From Conyzicola lurida (GTDB lineage Bacteria > Actinomycetota > Actinomycetes > Actinomycetales > Microbacteriaceae): a stretch of 64,000 nucleotides of DNA. Below, piece after piece: positions 53,268 through 62,161 of this stretch (the stretch's first letter is position 1; every line of letters starts with the position of its first letter). A model generated the notes under the pieces. It saw nothing but the letters and a program-made list of their open reading frames with translations. It searched no databases and had not been told where the DNA came from. Location of the stretch: assembly GCF_014204935.1 (NCBI RefSeq), contig NZ_JACHMJ010000001.1, positions 2,294,001 through 2,358,000 of the forward strand, given 5' to 3'. The position numbers and the translations under genes are program-made.

Positions 53268-53915
53268 CTAGGCCGAGACGGAAACCTCGCCGAGACGCGT
53301 GATCACGAGGGAGCTCCCCCGCGGGCCGGCCACCCGGTCTGCCACGAAAGCGAGCCGGTCGGCCACCGCCTCGCGTTCGTCGCGCTCTTTCACCGAGTAC
53401 ACATTGCGCCACACTTTGCCCGCCCAGAGGATCGCCGCGATGGTCCACGACGTGTCGGGTTCGCCGAGCTCGTCGGCAGAACCGAGAACCACAGAATCGA
53501 GAGACCCCCGGATGCCGCGGAGCGCCGTCACTCCGTCGGGCAGCAGCGCCGCCGACGGTTTGGTCTCGGCGACCACGAACCCGAGAGCGACCAGCCGCGC
53601 GACCACCGGCGCGGAGGTGCCGAGGTTGCCGAGCGCCCAGGTGATGCCGCGCGGCTTGCGCTGCGCGGCGAGCACCGCGACGGCCTCGGGCGCGACGGTG
53701 GAGCCGGCCTCGACCACGAGGGTCTCGGGCTTTCCGCGGCGTGCGGTCGCGACATCCACCGTCTCTGAATCGAGCAGTTCGACCAGGGTCGCGGCGGCGA
53801 GGGCCTGCGACTCGGAGCCGTTGACCTTGCCGTTGCGCAGCAGTTCGCCGCCGACGGGCTCGTAGTGCAGCACCAGGTAGAGCTGCTCGGCGAGCGAGAG
53901 GGGGCTAGTGGGCAT
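53268..53915 (-). CDS. GPP34 (GOLPH3-like) family protein
   Basis: 215 residues. SLAEQLYLVLHYEPVGGELLRN at the N-terminus (split here: SLAEQLYLVLHY) and the ALAAATLVELLDSETVDV segment resemble the GPP34/GOLPH3 fold, found as small cytosolic proteins in actinobacteria and proposed to bind phosphoinositide-like lipids. ATG 53915 overlaps the terC-family gene stop by 11 bases, so it is the second gene of that operon. Function in bacteria is not established. Confidence 0.7.
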   Translation of the reverse strand: MPTSPLSLAEQLYLVLHYEPVGGELLRNGKVNGSESQALAAATLVELLDSETVDVATARRGKPETLVVEAGSTVAPEAVAVLAAQRKPRGITWALGNLGTSAPVVARLVALGFVVAETKPSAALLPDGVTALRGIRGSLDSVVLGSADELGEPDTSWTIAAILWAGKVWRNVYSVKERDEREAVADRLAFVADRVAGPRGSSLVITRLGEVSVSA

Positions 53916-54936
53916 CCGTGTCGTGCTTCTCGCTCGGGCCCGGTGCGACCGCCGGCGCCTTGGCGGCGTCGCGGCGGATTTTGATGAGGCTGGCACCGGT
54001 GGCGACGGCCATCGAGGCGAGGATCACGATGAGGGAGGTGAAGGTGTCGATCTCGGGCGCCCACTCGACGTGCTCGCCGCCGTTGATGAACGGCAGCTCG
54101 TTCTCGTGCAGGGCGTGGAAGAACAGCTTCACGCCGATGAAGGCGAGGATGAAGGCGATGCCGTACTTGAGGTAGACGAGGCGGTCGATGAGGTCGCCGA
54201 GCAGGAAGTACAGCTGGCGCAGACCCATCAGCGCGAAGATGTTGGCCGCGAAGACGATGAACGGGCTCTGCGTGATGCCGAAGATCGCGGGGATCGAGTC
54301 GAGGGCGAACACGATGTCGGTGGTTCCGATCGCGATGAAGACGATGAGGATCGGCGTGAAGATCTTCTTACCGTCGACGACCGTGCGGATCTTGGCGCCG
54401 TCGAAGTGGTCGGTGATCGCGATGCGCTTGCGCAGGAAGCCGATGAGCTTGTTCTCGGTCTCCTCTTCCTCGTCGTGGTTCGTGAAGGCCTGGTTGAAGG
54501 CCGTGTAGACGAGGAACAGGCCGAACAGGTAGAAGACGGCGCTGAACTGCTCGATGACGACGGCGCCGAGCATGATGAAGATTCCCCGGAAGATCAGCGC
54601 GAGGATGATCCCGACCATCAGCACTTCCTGCTGGTACTTCCTCGGTACCGAGAACCTCGCCATGATGATGACGAAGACGAAGAGGTTGTCGATCGAGAGG
54701 CTGTACTCGGTGAGCCAGCCGGCGACGAACTGCCCGGCGTGCTCGGCACCGCCCACGAAGTACATGACCACTGCGAACACCAGCGCGAGCCCGACGTAGA
54801 AGGTCACCCAGAGCGCCGATTCCTTCGTCGTCGGGATGTGCGGACGGCGGTACGCGAGCACGAGGTCGGCGATGATGATCGCGATGAGCACGGCGTACGA
54901 GGTGATCTCGAACGCGAGAGGAAGTTCAACGTCCAT
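53905..54936 (-). CDS. TerC-family integral membrane protein (Alx/MeeF-like, probable Mn2+ exporter)
   Basis: 343 residues, about nine membrane segments. The family's acidic intramembrane motifs are present: EYSLSIDNLFVF (77-88) and IVFALDSIPAIFGIT (about 208-222). A cytoplasmic loop EEEETENK separates the halves. TerC/Alx proteins export Mn2+ or metalate secreted enzymes, and a yybP-ykoY riboswitch upstream supports a manganese role. The Shine-Dalgarno is weak, as expected for riboswitch-controlled translation. Confidence 0.9.
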   Translation of the reverse strand: MDVELPLAFEITSYAVLIAIIIADLVLAYRRPHIPTTKESALWVTFYVGLALVFAVVMYFVGGAEHAGQFVAGWLTEYSLSIDNLFVFVIIMARFSVPRKYQQEVLMVGIILALIFRGIFIMLGAVVIEQFSAVFYLFGLFLVYTAFNQAFTNHDEEEETENKLIGFLRKRIAITDHFDGAKIRTVVDGKKIFTPILIVFIAIGTTDIVFALDSIPAIFGITQSPFIVFAANIFALMGLRQLYFLLGDLIDRLVYLKYGIAFILAFIGVKLFFHALHENELPFINGGEHVEWAPEIDTFTSLIVILASMAVATGASLIKIRRDAAKAPAVAPGPSEKHDTDAH

Positions 54937-54981
54937 AAGGGCGGGATCCGTTTCGGAAAAAGTATGTGGGCAGGAGGAAAC

Positions 54982-55106
54982 CCGAAAGTCTCTCCCGCGT
55001 CATAGGGCACCCGGGTCTCGCGGTGTCCGATAGCGCCACCGCGACCGGAGCCGCGGCGGTGGGGCTCGTGTTGACGATCACAGCGAGGTGGGATACTCCC
55101 CTTCGC
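54982..55106 (-). ncRNA. yybP-ykoY (manganese) riboswitch
   Basis: Minus-strand RNA of about 125 bases upstream of the TerC-family gene. It has the hallmark 5' element GCGAAGGGGAGTATCC (55106-55091), the GTGATCGTCAACACGAG segment after it, and the 3' closing element GAGAGACTTTCGG (ending 54982), where CGAAG pairs with CTTTCG to form P1. The class senses Mn2+ and often controls TerC proteins. Downstream, CCGAAA (54956-54951) is complementary to TTTCGG (54987-54982) of the P1 strand, a possible switch helix, and TTTTT lies just before it. This covers most of the 350-base gap 54937-55287. Confidence 0.82.
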
Positions 55107-55114
55107 AGAGCCTT

Positions 55115-55120
55115 ACGATA
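55115..55120 (-). promoter_or_regulatory. -10 box (TG-TATCGT) of the TerC transcript
   Basis: Extended -10 TGTATCGT on the minus strand. Transcription would start near 55108, one or two bases before the first riboswitch helix. Confidence 0.55.
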
Positions 55121-55287
55121 CAGGACTCCCAGCGTGCTCCACAGACAATCTGCGTCCGGTCGAAATCCCGACCAACCCGCATCCCCGCAGCCCGTCGACG
55201 CGTAGCCGGCATCCACCGGTCGGTGGAGCCGCGTCATCCGTCGACAGCATCTTGTCGCCGTCGCCCGGGGGCGAGCACACTGTGCGC

Positions 55288-55572
55288 ATGACGAACGACG
55301 ACCTGCGCCAGCTGGCCAAGCGCCGGCTCAGAGCGAAGCGCGATTTCTGGACCTTCATCGGCATCTGGGCTGCGGTCACGGTGCTGCTCGTCGCGATCTG
55401 GTTCTTCAGTTCGGGCGGCGACATCCGCGTGTACTTCTGGCCGATCTGGCCGTTCCTCGGCATGGGGATCGCCGCGGTCTTCATCGGGCTCGACGCCTAC
55501 GGGCCGAGCAGCCGGCAGATCACCGAGCAGGACATCGACAACGAGGTGCGCAGGATGACCAAGGGCCCGTAA
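55288..55572 (+). CDS. 2TM-domain small membrane protein
   Basis: 94 residues. Basic N-terminal helix (LRQLAKRRLRAKRDFW), two membrane segments (about 22-44 and 50-68) and a charged C-terminus (EQDIDNEVRRMTKGP). This is the 2TM-domain layout (PF13239-like). ATG 55288 chosen; a longer frame to 55252 has no better signal. Divergent from the TerC transcript; function unknown. Confidence 0.75.
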   Translation: MTNDDLRQLAKRRLRAKRDFWTFIGIWAAVTVLLVAIWFFSSGGDIRVYFWPIWPFLGMGIAAVFIGLDAYGPSSRQITEQDIDNEVRRMTKGP

Positions 55573-55589
55573 CTCGCCAGGGGCCGCAA

Positions 55590-56723
55590 CTAGACGAACG
55601 ACGCCTGGATCGCGACCGCGGCGGCACCCCGCGCCCATGCCGAGAAGCCCGCGCGGTCGACGATGATGCGCACGGGGGTGGCCTCGGGGTCGCGGTCGGC
55701 CCGCAGCGTCGCCACGACGAGGTCGAGCTTGGCGTCGGCGAGCGCGATCCCCTCGCCCGACAGCACGACGGTCTCGACCATTGCCAGATTGGCGGATGCC
55801 GCGATCAGACGTCCCAGCGCACGGGCCGCGGCGTCCACGACCGCGGTGGCCACCGGATCCCCGGCGATGGCGAGGTCGAGCAGTTCGTCGTACCCCACGT
55901 CGCGGCCGAGGCCGCCGCGCGCGCTCGCGCACATGCTCGGGATCGACAGCATCGCGGTCGAGCACCCGCGGTGGCCCTCGAAGCAGAGCGGTCCCGTGGG
56001 GTCGAGCGGGAAGTGCCCGCCCAGGCCGAGTCCGGTGTCGCTCGTGACGACGGGGTGGCCGTGGATGACGAGGCCGTAGCCCACACCGGCGCCGATCGTG
56101 ACGACCGCGAAGTTGTCGATCCCCTTGGCCTCGCCGAACCACTGCTCGGCGGCGGTGAGGGCGGTGACGTCGTTCTCCACGATCACGGGCACGCCGAGGG
56201 CGTCGCCCACCAGCGTTCCGAGGTCGACGCCTCGCCAGCCGAGGAACGGCGCACGGTCGGCCACGCTCGAACGGACGACCTTGCCGCCGAGGGTCACGCC
56301 GACGGAGGTGATCCCGTCGACTCCCCCGAGATCGGCGACGAGGTCGGCGATGGCGGCGATTACCCGCTCGGGAGTGTGGCGGTCCTCACCGTCGAGATCG
56401 ACCACGGCCGAGGCCAGCGGGGTGGCGCGCAGGTCGGTGGCGACACCGAAGACCTGGTCGGCGGTGATCTTCACACCGATGAACCGCTGCGAGTCGACAA
56501 GCACGTCGAGGGGTCTGGCCGGGCGGCCGAGTGCCCCGTCGTTGCTTCCGGGGGCATCGACGAATAGTCCGCGGTCGATGAAGGGCTTGCTCAACCGGGT
56601 GAGGCTGGCCGGCGAGAGGCCGAGCCGTTGGCCGAGTTCGGCGCGCGAGATCGGTCCGTGGATCAGCACCTCACGCGCGAGCTGGCGTGCCGGACCGGCG
56701 ACAGACGCCGTCTCGATCGTCAT
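55590..56723 (-). CDS. ROK-family transcriptional repressor
   Basis: 377 residues. N-terminal winged helix (ISRAELGQRLGLSPASLTRLSKP, split: ISRAELGQRLGLSPASL) and a sugar-kinase-like domain with VENDVTALTAAEQWFG and TIGAGVGYGLVIHG. The ROK zinc motif CxCGxxGC reads CFEGHRGC, so the second Cys is missing. A repressor rather than kinase is indicated by the HTH and divergence from the alpha-galactosidase operon. ATG 56723 with AGGGAG upstream. Inducer is probably an alpha-galactoside or galactose (inferred). Confidence 0.9.
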   Translation of the reverse strand: MTIETASVAGPARQLAREVLIHGPISRAELGQRLGLSPASLTRLSKPFIDRGLFVDAPGSNDGALGRPARPLDVLVDSQRFIGVKITADQVFGVATDLRATPLASAVVDLDGEDRHTPERVIAAIADLVADLGGVDGITSVGVTLGGKVVRSSVADRAPFLGWRGVDLGTLVGDALGVPVIVENDVTALTAAEQWFGEAKGIDNFAVVTIGAGVGYGLVIHGHPVVTSDTGLGLGGHFPLDPTGPLCFEGHRGCSTAMLSIPSMCASARGGLGRDVGYDELLDLAIAGDPVATAVVDAAARALGRLIAASANLAMVETVVLSGEGIALADAKLDLVVATLRADRDPEATPVRIIVDRAGFSAWARGAAAVAIQASFV

Positions 56724-56744
56724 TTTCGCTCCCTCGCACCCGCA

Positions 56745-56768
56745 ATATTTTCATTATGGACTAAATAT
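56745..56768. promoter_or_regulatory. Candidate ROK operator (ATATTT-N12-AAATAT)
   Basis: Inverted repeat ATATTT (56745-56750) / AAATAT (56763-56768) spans CATAAT (56758-56753, minus), a likely -10 of the ROK gene. AT-rich in a GC-rich background, as known NagC/Mlc-type sites are. Confidence 0.45.
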
Positions 56769-56816
56769 CAGCGATCAGCGCGGTGCTGCGCCCCTTGTCC
56801 GACGAATATCCCCCTC

Positions 56817-56845
56817 TTGACAGTCTCTTTTTTTCGTCGTAAAAA
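56817..56845 (+). promoter_or_regulatory. Sigma-70-type promoter of the alpha-galactosidase operon, leaderless
   Basis: Perfect -35 TTGACA (56817-56822), 17-base spacer containing seven T, -10 TAAAAA (56840-56845), then 6 bases to the ATG at 56852. The mRNA should begin at the start codon; no ribosome site is present. Confidence 0.7.
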
Positions 56846-56851
56846 TAAGCC

Positions 56852-58981
56852 ATGCAAAGAAGCGCGAGTGCCATTCACCTCCGGAACGGGGGCACCAGTG
56901 TCCTCCTCGACCTCGATACGGCGGGCACGCCCGCCGTCGTCTACTGGGGTGAGGACCTCGGCGAACTGGACTCCGACGAGATGACGGCGGTCGCGACAGC
57001 GTCGATCCCCCAGCGCGTCTCGGGTGGACTCGACATCCCCGCCCGGCTCACCGTGCTCCCTCAGGAGGCATTCGGCTGGCAGGGCACCCCGGGACTCACC
57101 GGCAGCCGCGAGGGGCGGTCTTTCTCCCCCGCCATCACCGCCGTGCAGCTCGACCACACGGCGACCGGTCTCCACCTCGAGGCCGCGGACGAGGAGGCGG
57201 GGCTCGCCCTGCGCCTCGACCTCGAGGTCGACGCCGCCGGACTGCTGCGCCAGACACTCACGCTGACCAACACGGGCGACGACGTGTACGAGCTCGGCGA
57301 CCTCTGCGTCACGTTCCCTCTTCCGTCGACCGCGACCGAGATCCTGGACACTACGGGGCGCCACCTCCGCGAGCGCACGCCGCAGCGGCACGCATTCACC
57401 ACCGGTCGGCACCAGCGCGAGAGCCGCAAGGGACGCCCCGGCGCCGACGCCACGCTGCTGCTGACCGCGGGCACCCCCGGATTCGGCTTCGAGCGCGGCC
57501 TCGTGCACGCGGTCCACCTCGCCTGGAGCGGCAACCACCGGCTCGCCGCGGAGCGCCTCGTCACCGGCGCGAGCGGGCTGCAGGCGGGCGAGCTGCTCGG
57601 CCACGGCGAGATCCGGCTCGCTCCGGGCGAGAGCTACACGACCCCTGCCGCGATCGGGTCCTGGGGCCACGGGCTCAACGAGCTCTCCGCCCGCTTCCAC
57701 CGCTCGCTGAGGGCACGCGAATCACACCCGTCGAGCGACAGGCCCGTGACCCTCAATACCTGGGAGGCCGTGTACTTCGACCACGACCTCGGGCGTCTCA
57801 CGGCATTGGCGGATGCCGCGGCCGGCGTCGGCGTCGAACGCTTCGTGCTCGACGACGGCTGGTTCCGCGGCCGACGCGACGACACCGCCGGTCTCGGCGA
57901 CTGGTACGTCGACGCCGACGTCTGGCCACACGGTCTCACGCCCCTAGTCGACCACGTGGCGTCGCTCGGCATGCAGTTCGGGCTGTGGGTGGAACCGGAG
58001 ATGGTGAACCCCGACTCCGACCTCGCGCGCGCCCACCCCGACTGGATCCTCCAGGCCGGCGGGCGGCTGCCCGTCGAGGGCCGGCAGCAGCAGGTGCTCG
58101 ACCTCTCCAACCCGGGGGCGTACGCCTACCTGCTCGAACGGCTGAACGCGCTGCTCGACGAATACCCGATCGGCTACCTCAAGTGGGACCACAATCGCGA
58201 ACTCACCGACGCCGGCAGCACGGTCACGGGCCGTCCCGCCGTGCACGAATCGACGACCGCTCTCTACCGCCTGCTCGACGAGCTGCGTGCCGGGCACCCG
58301 GGGCTCGAAATCGAGAGTTGCGCGTCCGGCGGAGCACGCGTCGACCTCGGCATCCTCGACCACACCGACCGTATCTGGACGAGCGACTGCATCGACCCGC
58401 TCGAGCGCCTCGAGAACCAGCGCTACACCGGACTTCTCGTGCCCTACGAACTGATGGGCGCCCACATCGGCGGGCCGCGGTCGCACGCCACCGGGCGTAG
58501 GCACGACCTCGCCTTCCGCGCCGGCGTCGCCCTGTTCGGCCACTTCGGCATCGAGTGGGACATCAGCGGGCTCGACGCCGCCGAGGCAGACGAGCTCGCC
58601 GCCTGGGTCGCCTTCCACAAGACCAACCGCCCGCTCTTCCACACCGGTACCGCTGTCTCGGTCGACCTGCCGGACGACTCGATGGACCTGCGCGGCGTCG
58701 TCGCCGCCGACCGGTCGCGGGCGCTGTTCGTCTTCGCACAGACCCGAGCGAGCGCGTCGTACCCCGCCGGCCCGATCACCTTCGCGGGCCTCGACGACGA
58801 GACGCGCTACTCCGTCCGTCTCTCCGCGAGCCCCGACACCGGAGCGACATCCGGCCAGTCGCCCTTGCTCTGGACTCAGCTTCCCCTCGTCCTCACCGGC
58901 CGGGCACTCCGCACCGTCGGAGTGCAGGCGCCGGTCCTCGTCCCAGAAAGACTCGCCGTCATCGACATCACCGCCGTCTGA
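56852..58981 (+). CDS. Alpha-galactosidase, GH36
   Basis: 709 residues, normal for GH36. Hydrolyses terminal alpha-galactosyl groups of melibiose, raffinose and related sugars. N-terminal beta-sandwich (1-290), TIM barrel with FVLDDGWFRGRR (331-342), GLWVEPEMVNPDSD, nucleophile Asp446 in YLKWDHNR and acid/base Asp512 in TSDCIDPLER. No signal peptide, so intracellular, consistent with uptake of intact oligosaccharide by the importer encoded downstream. Confidence 0.93.
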   Translation: MQRSASAIHLRNGGTSVLLDLDTAGTPAVVYWGEDLGELDSDEMTAVATASIPQRVSGGLDIPARLTVLPQEAFGWQGTPGLTGSREGRSFSPAITAVQLDHTATGLHLEAADEEAGLALRLDLEVDAAGLLRQTLTLTNTGDDVYELGDLCVTFPLPSTATEILDTTGRHLRERTPQRHAFTTGRHQRESRKGRPGADATLLLTAGTPGFGFERGLVHAVHLAWSGNHRLAAERLVTGASGLQAGELLGHGEIRLAPGESYTTPAAIGSWGHGLNELSARFHRSLRARESHPSSDRPVTLNTWEAVYFDHDLGRLTALADAAAGVGVERFVLDDGWFRGRRDDTAGLGDWYVDADVWPHGLTPLVDHVASLGMQFGLWVEPEMVNPDSDLARAHPDWILQAGGRLPVEGRQQQVLDLSNPGAYAYLLERLNALLDEYPIGYLKWDHNRELTDAGSTVTGRPAVHESTTALYRLLDELRAGHPGLEIESCASGGARVDLGILDHTDRIWTSDCIDPLERLENQRYTGLLVPYELMGAHIGGPRSHATGRRHDLAFRAGVALFGHFGIEWDISGLDAAEADELAAWVAFHKTNRPLFHTGTAVSVDLPDDSMDLRGVVAADRSRALFVFAQTRASASYPAGPITFAGLDDETRYSVRLSASPDTGATSGQSPLLWTQLPLVLTGRALRTVGVQAPVLVPERLAVIDITAV

Positions 58982-59014
58982 CCCACGGCACCCCCGAGCG
59001 CAAGGAGGCGCACA

Positions 59015-60355
59015 ATGCACGACCGAACCAGTTCCAGTCCCAGTTCCCGAGAACCACGGCCGGTGCGGCGCCGATGGCGCGTGTCCGTCGGTCTCGTCGC
59101 CGTGGCCGCCACCGCTGTCGCACTGTCGGGTTGTGCTCCGCAGGACGACGGCGTCGTCACGCTCAACTTCTTCCAGTTCAAGCCGGAGGCGGTGGGCAAC
59201 TTCACCGATATCGTGGCCGACTTCGAGGCGGCCAACCCCGACATCCGGGTCGTGCAGAACTCGGTGCCCGACCCGGACACCGCGATCCGCACGTTGCTCG
59301 TCAAGAACAAGGTGCCCGACGTGCTCACTCTCAACGTCAACGGCAACTACGGCGAACTCGCGCGCGCGTGCATTTTCGCCGATCTGGCCGACGAGCCGGT
59401 GGTCGACACCGTGAACCCCGCTGTTCAGCAGATCGTGCAGGACCTCGGTACCTGCACCGCCGACGGCGGCTCCGACGGCGACGAGATCAACGCCCTGCCG
59501 TTCGCCAGCAACGCCTCGGGGATCCTATACAACCCCGAGATCTTCGCGGCCAACGACGTCGAGGTGCCCACCACCTGGGACGAGCTCATCGCGGCCGCCG
59601 AGACGTTCCAAGCGAACGGGGTCGATCCCTTCTACTGCACCATGAAGGACGCCTGGACTGCCGGACCGGCGTTCGTGAACCTCGGCGGCACCCTCGCCCC
59701 CGAGGGCTTCTTCGACGACCTGCGGGCGGAGGGTTCCGACCTCGACAAAGTCTCGTTCTCGAAGGACTTCGACGAGTCGATGGCGAAGGAGGTCGAGCTC
59801 TTCTCCTACTGCCAGGACGACTTTGCGAGCCGCGATTACAACGCGGGTAATAAGGCGTTCGCCGAGGGCGCTTCTGCCATGTACCTGCAAGGCTCGTACG
59901 CGATCCCGGCGATCCGGGCCAACAACGCCGAGGCGCCGATCGGGTCGTTCCCCTACCCGGTGACCGACGACGCCGACGACCGCGTGGTGGTCTCGGGTGT
60001 CGACGTGGGCATCATGATCGGGCGCGACACCCCGCACGCGGCCGAGGCGCAGCGCTTCGTCGACTATCTGATGTCGCCCGACGTCGTGCAGGCCTACACC
60101 GAGGCGCAGAGCACCTTCTCGCCGTTGAAGAACGCCGAACCGAACGCCGACACCGCCCTCGCCGGGCTCGAGCCGTACTTCAGCGACGGCAAGATCATCG
60201 GCTTCATCGACCACCAGATCCCCGCGTCGATCCCGCTCGTCAACCTCCTGCAGTCGATGGTCATCTCCGGCGACTCCGAGGAGTTCCTCCGCGACCTCGA
60301 CTCCGAGTGGAGCAAGGTCGCCGCCCGTACCGCTACGCAAAGACAGGGCAAGTGA
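59015..60355 (+). CDS. Sugar ABC transporter substrate-binding lipoprotein
   Basis: 446 residues. Signal peptide with lipobox LSGC (Cys near 41), then an extracellular binding domain of the MalE/RafE/MsmE type (VTLNFFQFKPEAVGNF; AINALP-like NALPFASNASGILYN; EGASAMYLQGSYAIPA). ATG 59015 with AAGGAGG 6 bases upstream. Follows the alpha-galactosidase by 33 bases; likely binds alpha-galactosides. Confidence 0.92.
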   Translation: MHDRTSSSPSSREPRPVRRRWRVSVGLVAVAATAVALSGCAPQDDGVVTLNFFQFKPEAVGNFTDIVADFEAANPDIRVVQNSVPDPDTAIRTLLVKNKVPDVLTLNVNGNYGELARACIFADLADEPVVDTVNPAVQQIVQDLGTCTADGGSDGDEINALPFASNASGILYNPEIFAANDVEVPTTWDELIAAAETFQANGVDPFYCTMKDAWTAGPAFVNLGGTLAPEGFFDDLRAEGSDLDKVSFSKDFDESMAKEVELFSYCQDDFASRDYNAGNKAFAEGASAMYLQGSYAIPAIRANNAEAPIGSFPYPVTDDADDRVVVSGVDVGIMIGRDTPHAAEAQRFVDYLMSPDVVQAYTEAQSTFSPLKNAEPNADTALAGLEPYFSDGKIIGFIDHQIPASIPLVNLLQSMVISGDSEEFLRDLDSEWSKVAARTATQRQGK

Positions 60356-61233
60356 TGACTACCAGAAGCTTTACCCGCACCCCGCGCACCTTCTACTGGA
60401 TGGTCATGCCGGCCGTCGTGATCTTCTTCGGCCTGCACACCATCCCCGTGCTCTCGGGTATGTTCTTCAGCCTCACCAACTACGCCGGCTACGGCACGTG
60501 GGACTTCGTGGGCATCTCGAACTACATCAACCTGTTCCAGGACAGCCGCGTGCTCAGTTCGTACACCTTCACCTTCGGGTTCGCGATCGTCTCCACGATC
60601 CTCGTGAACGTGGTGGCACTGGCCATCGCGCTCGGCCTCAACGCGAAGATCAAGTTCAAGACCGCGTTCCGCGGGGTGTTCTTCATCCCCTACGTGCTCT
60701 CGATCCTCATCATCGGCTACGTGTTCAACTACCTGTTCGCGAACTCGTTCCCGGCGATCTTCACCTCGCTCGGGCTCGACGGCCTCTCGGGCAACATCCT
60801 CTCCGACCCGAACTTCGCCTGGGTCGGCATCGTGATCGTGACCGTGTGGCAGGCGGCGGCGTTCAACATCATCCTGTACATCGCGGGCCTGCAGACCATC
60901 CCGGCCGAGGTCTACGAGGCGGCGGGAATCGACGGCGCGAGTTCGTGGCGTCAGTTCCGCTCCATCACGTTCCCACTCATAGGCGCGTACTTCACCATCA
61001 ACATGGTGCTGTCGTTCAAGTCGTTCCTGCAGGTCTTCGACCAGATCGTCGCGTTGACGGCCGGTGGACCCGGAACATCGACCGAGTCGATCGCCATGGT
61101 CATCTACCGGGGCGGTTTCCAGGGCGGCGAGTACGGCTACCAGATGGCCAACGCCGTCATCTATCTGCTCGTCATCATCCTCGTGTCATTCGTCCAGCTG
61201 CGGTTCCTGCAGCGCAAGGAGGCGTCGATCTAA
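60355..61233 (+). CDS. Sugar ABC transporter permease (MalF/RafF-like)
   Basis: 292 residues, six membrane segments. EAA loop EVYEAAGIDGASSWRQFRSIT (split: EVYEAAGIDGASSWRQF, near 183-199). ATG 60355 overlaps the binding-protein stop as TGATG. Confidence 0.92.
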   Translation: MTTRSFTRTPRTFYWMVMPAVVIFFGLHTIPVLSGMFFSLTNYAGYGTWDFVGISNYINLFQDSRVLSSYTFTFGFAIVSTILVNVVALAIALGLNAKIKFKTAFRGVFFIPYVLSILIIGYVFNYLFANSFPAIFTSLGLDGLSGNILSDPNFAWVGIVIVTVWQAAAFNIILYIAGLQTIPAEVYEAAGIDGASSWRQFRSITFPLIGAYFTINMVLSFKSFLQVFDQIVALTAGGPGTSTESIAMVIYRGGFQGGEYGYQMANAVIYLLVIILVSFVQLRFLQRKEASI

Positions 61234-62142
61234 ATGTCCGCAACACTCGAGAACAACGAAGCTCTCACCACGACTGCCCGGGTGGCAGGCGACCGACCGC
61301 GTCGGCGCCGCCGTCTCGACGGCGGCAACGGCGGCATCAACGGGTGGCTCACGGCGCTCATCGCCGTCTGCGCGCTCACCGTGCTGATCCCGCTCTACTT
61401 CACCGTGGTCACGGCACTGAAGACACCGGACCAGCTCGGCGGCACCGGGTTCGAACTGCCCACGAGCATCCGTTGGGAGAACTTCGCCGACGCGTACCAG
61501 CTGACCAACTTCCCGCGGGCGCTGCTGAACACGGCGATCATCACGGTCGGCGCGGTCGTGCTCACCCTGCTCACTAACTCGCTCGTGGCCTACGCGATCG
61601 CACGCAACATGCACAAGAGATTCTTCAAGGGGCTGTACTTCTACTTCCTCGCGGCGATCTTCGTGCCGTTCCCGATCATCATGCTGCCGGTCGTCAAGGA
61701 GACCGCGCTGCTCGGAATCGACACCCCGGTCGGCCTCATCCTGCTGTACACGGTCTACGGGCTGTCGTTCAACATTTTCATCTTCGTGGCCTACATCAAT
61801 TCGATCCCGGTCGAATTGGAAGAGGCGGCAAGAATGGATGGCGCATCGACGTGGGGTGTCTTCCGCAAGGTGATCTTCCCCCTGCTCGCGCCGATGAACG
61901 CGACGGTCGGAATCCTCACCTGCGTCTGGGCGTGGAACGACTTTCTGCTGCCGCTCGTCGTGCTCTCCGATCCGTCGGCGCAGACGCTGCCGCTCGCGCA
62001 GTTCATCTTCCAAGGCCAGTTCAACACCAACTACACGGTCGCGTTCGCGTCATACCTGATGGCGCTCGCTCCCCTGCTCGTGGTCTACGTGGTTGCGCAG
62101 CGCTGGGTCGTCAGCGGGGTGATGCGCGGGTCGGTGAAGTAG
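61234..62142 (+). CDS. Sugar ABC transporter permease (MalG/RafG-like)
   Basis: 302 residues. A basic N-terminal tail (RPRRRRRLDGG), six membrane segments, EAA loop ELEEAARMDGASTWGVFRK near 188-206. ATG directly follows the previous stop; AAGGAGG lies inside the previous gene. No ATPase gene in the operon; a shared MsiK-type ATPase elsewhere is the usual actinobacterial solution (inferred). Confidence 0.92.
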   Translation: MSATLENNEALTTTARVAGDRPRRRRRLDGGNGGINGWLTALIAVCALTVLIPLYFTVVTALKTPDQLGGTGFELPTSIRWENFADAYQLTNFPRALLNTAIITVGAVVLTLLTNSLVAYAIARNMHKRFFKGLYFYFLAAIFVPFPIIMLPVVKETALLGIDTPVGLILLYTVYGLSFNIFIFVAYINSIPVELEEAARMDGASTWGVFRKVIFPLLAPMNATVGILTCVWAWNDFLLPLVVLSDPSAQTLPLAQFIFQGQFNTNYTVAFASYLMALAPLLVVYVVAQRWVVSGVMRGSVK

Positions 62143-62161
62143 CCTGCGGAACAGGGTTGCG

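Noticed and set aside
52258-53448. Extended PP2C frame starting at 53448.
   Set aside because: It crosses promoter B and the GPP34 gene end; PP2C domain begins near ATG 53145.
55108-55287. Small gene between the TerC riboswitch and the 2TM gene.
   Set aside because: No frame with a start signal or credible protein; the region holds the TerC promoter and otherwise nothing I can support.
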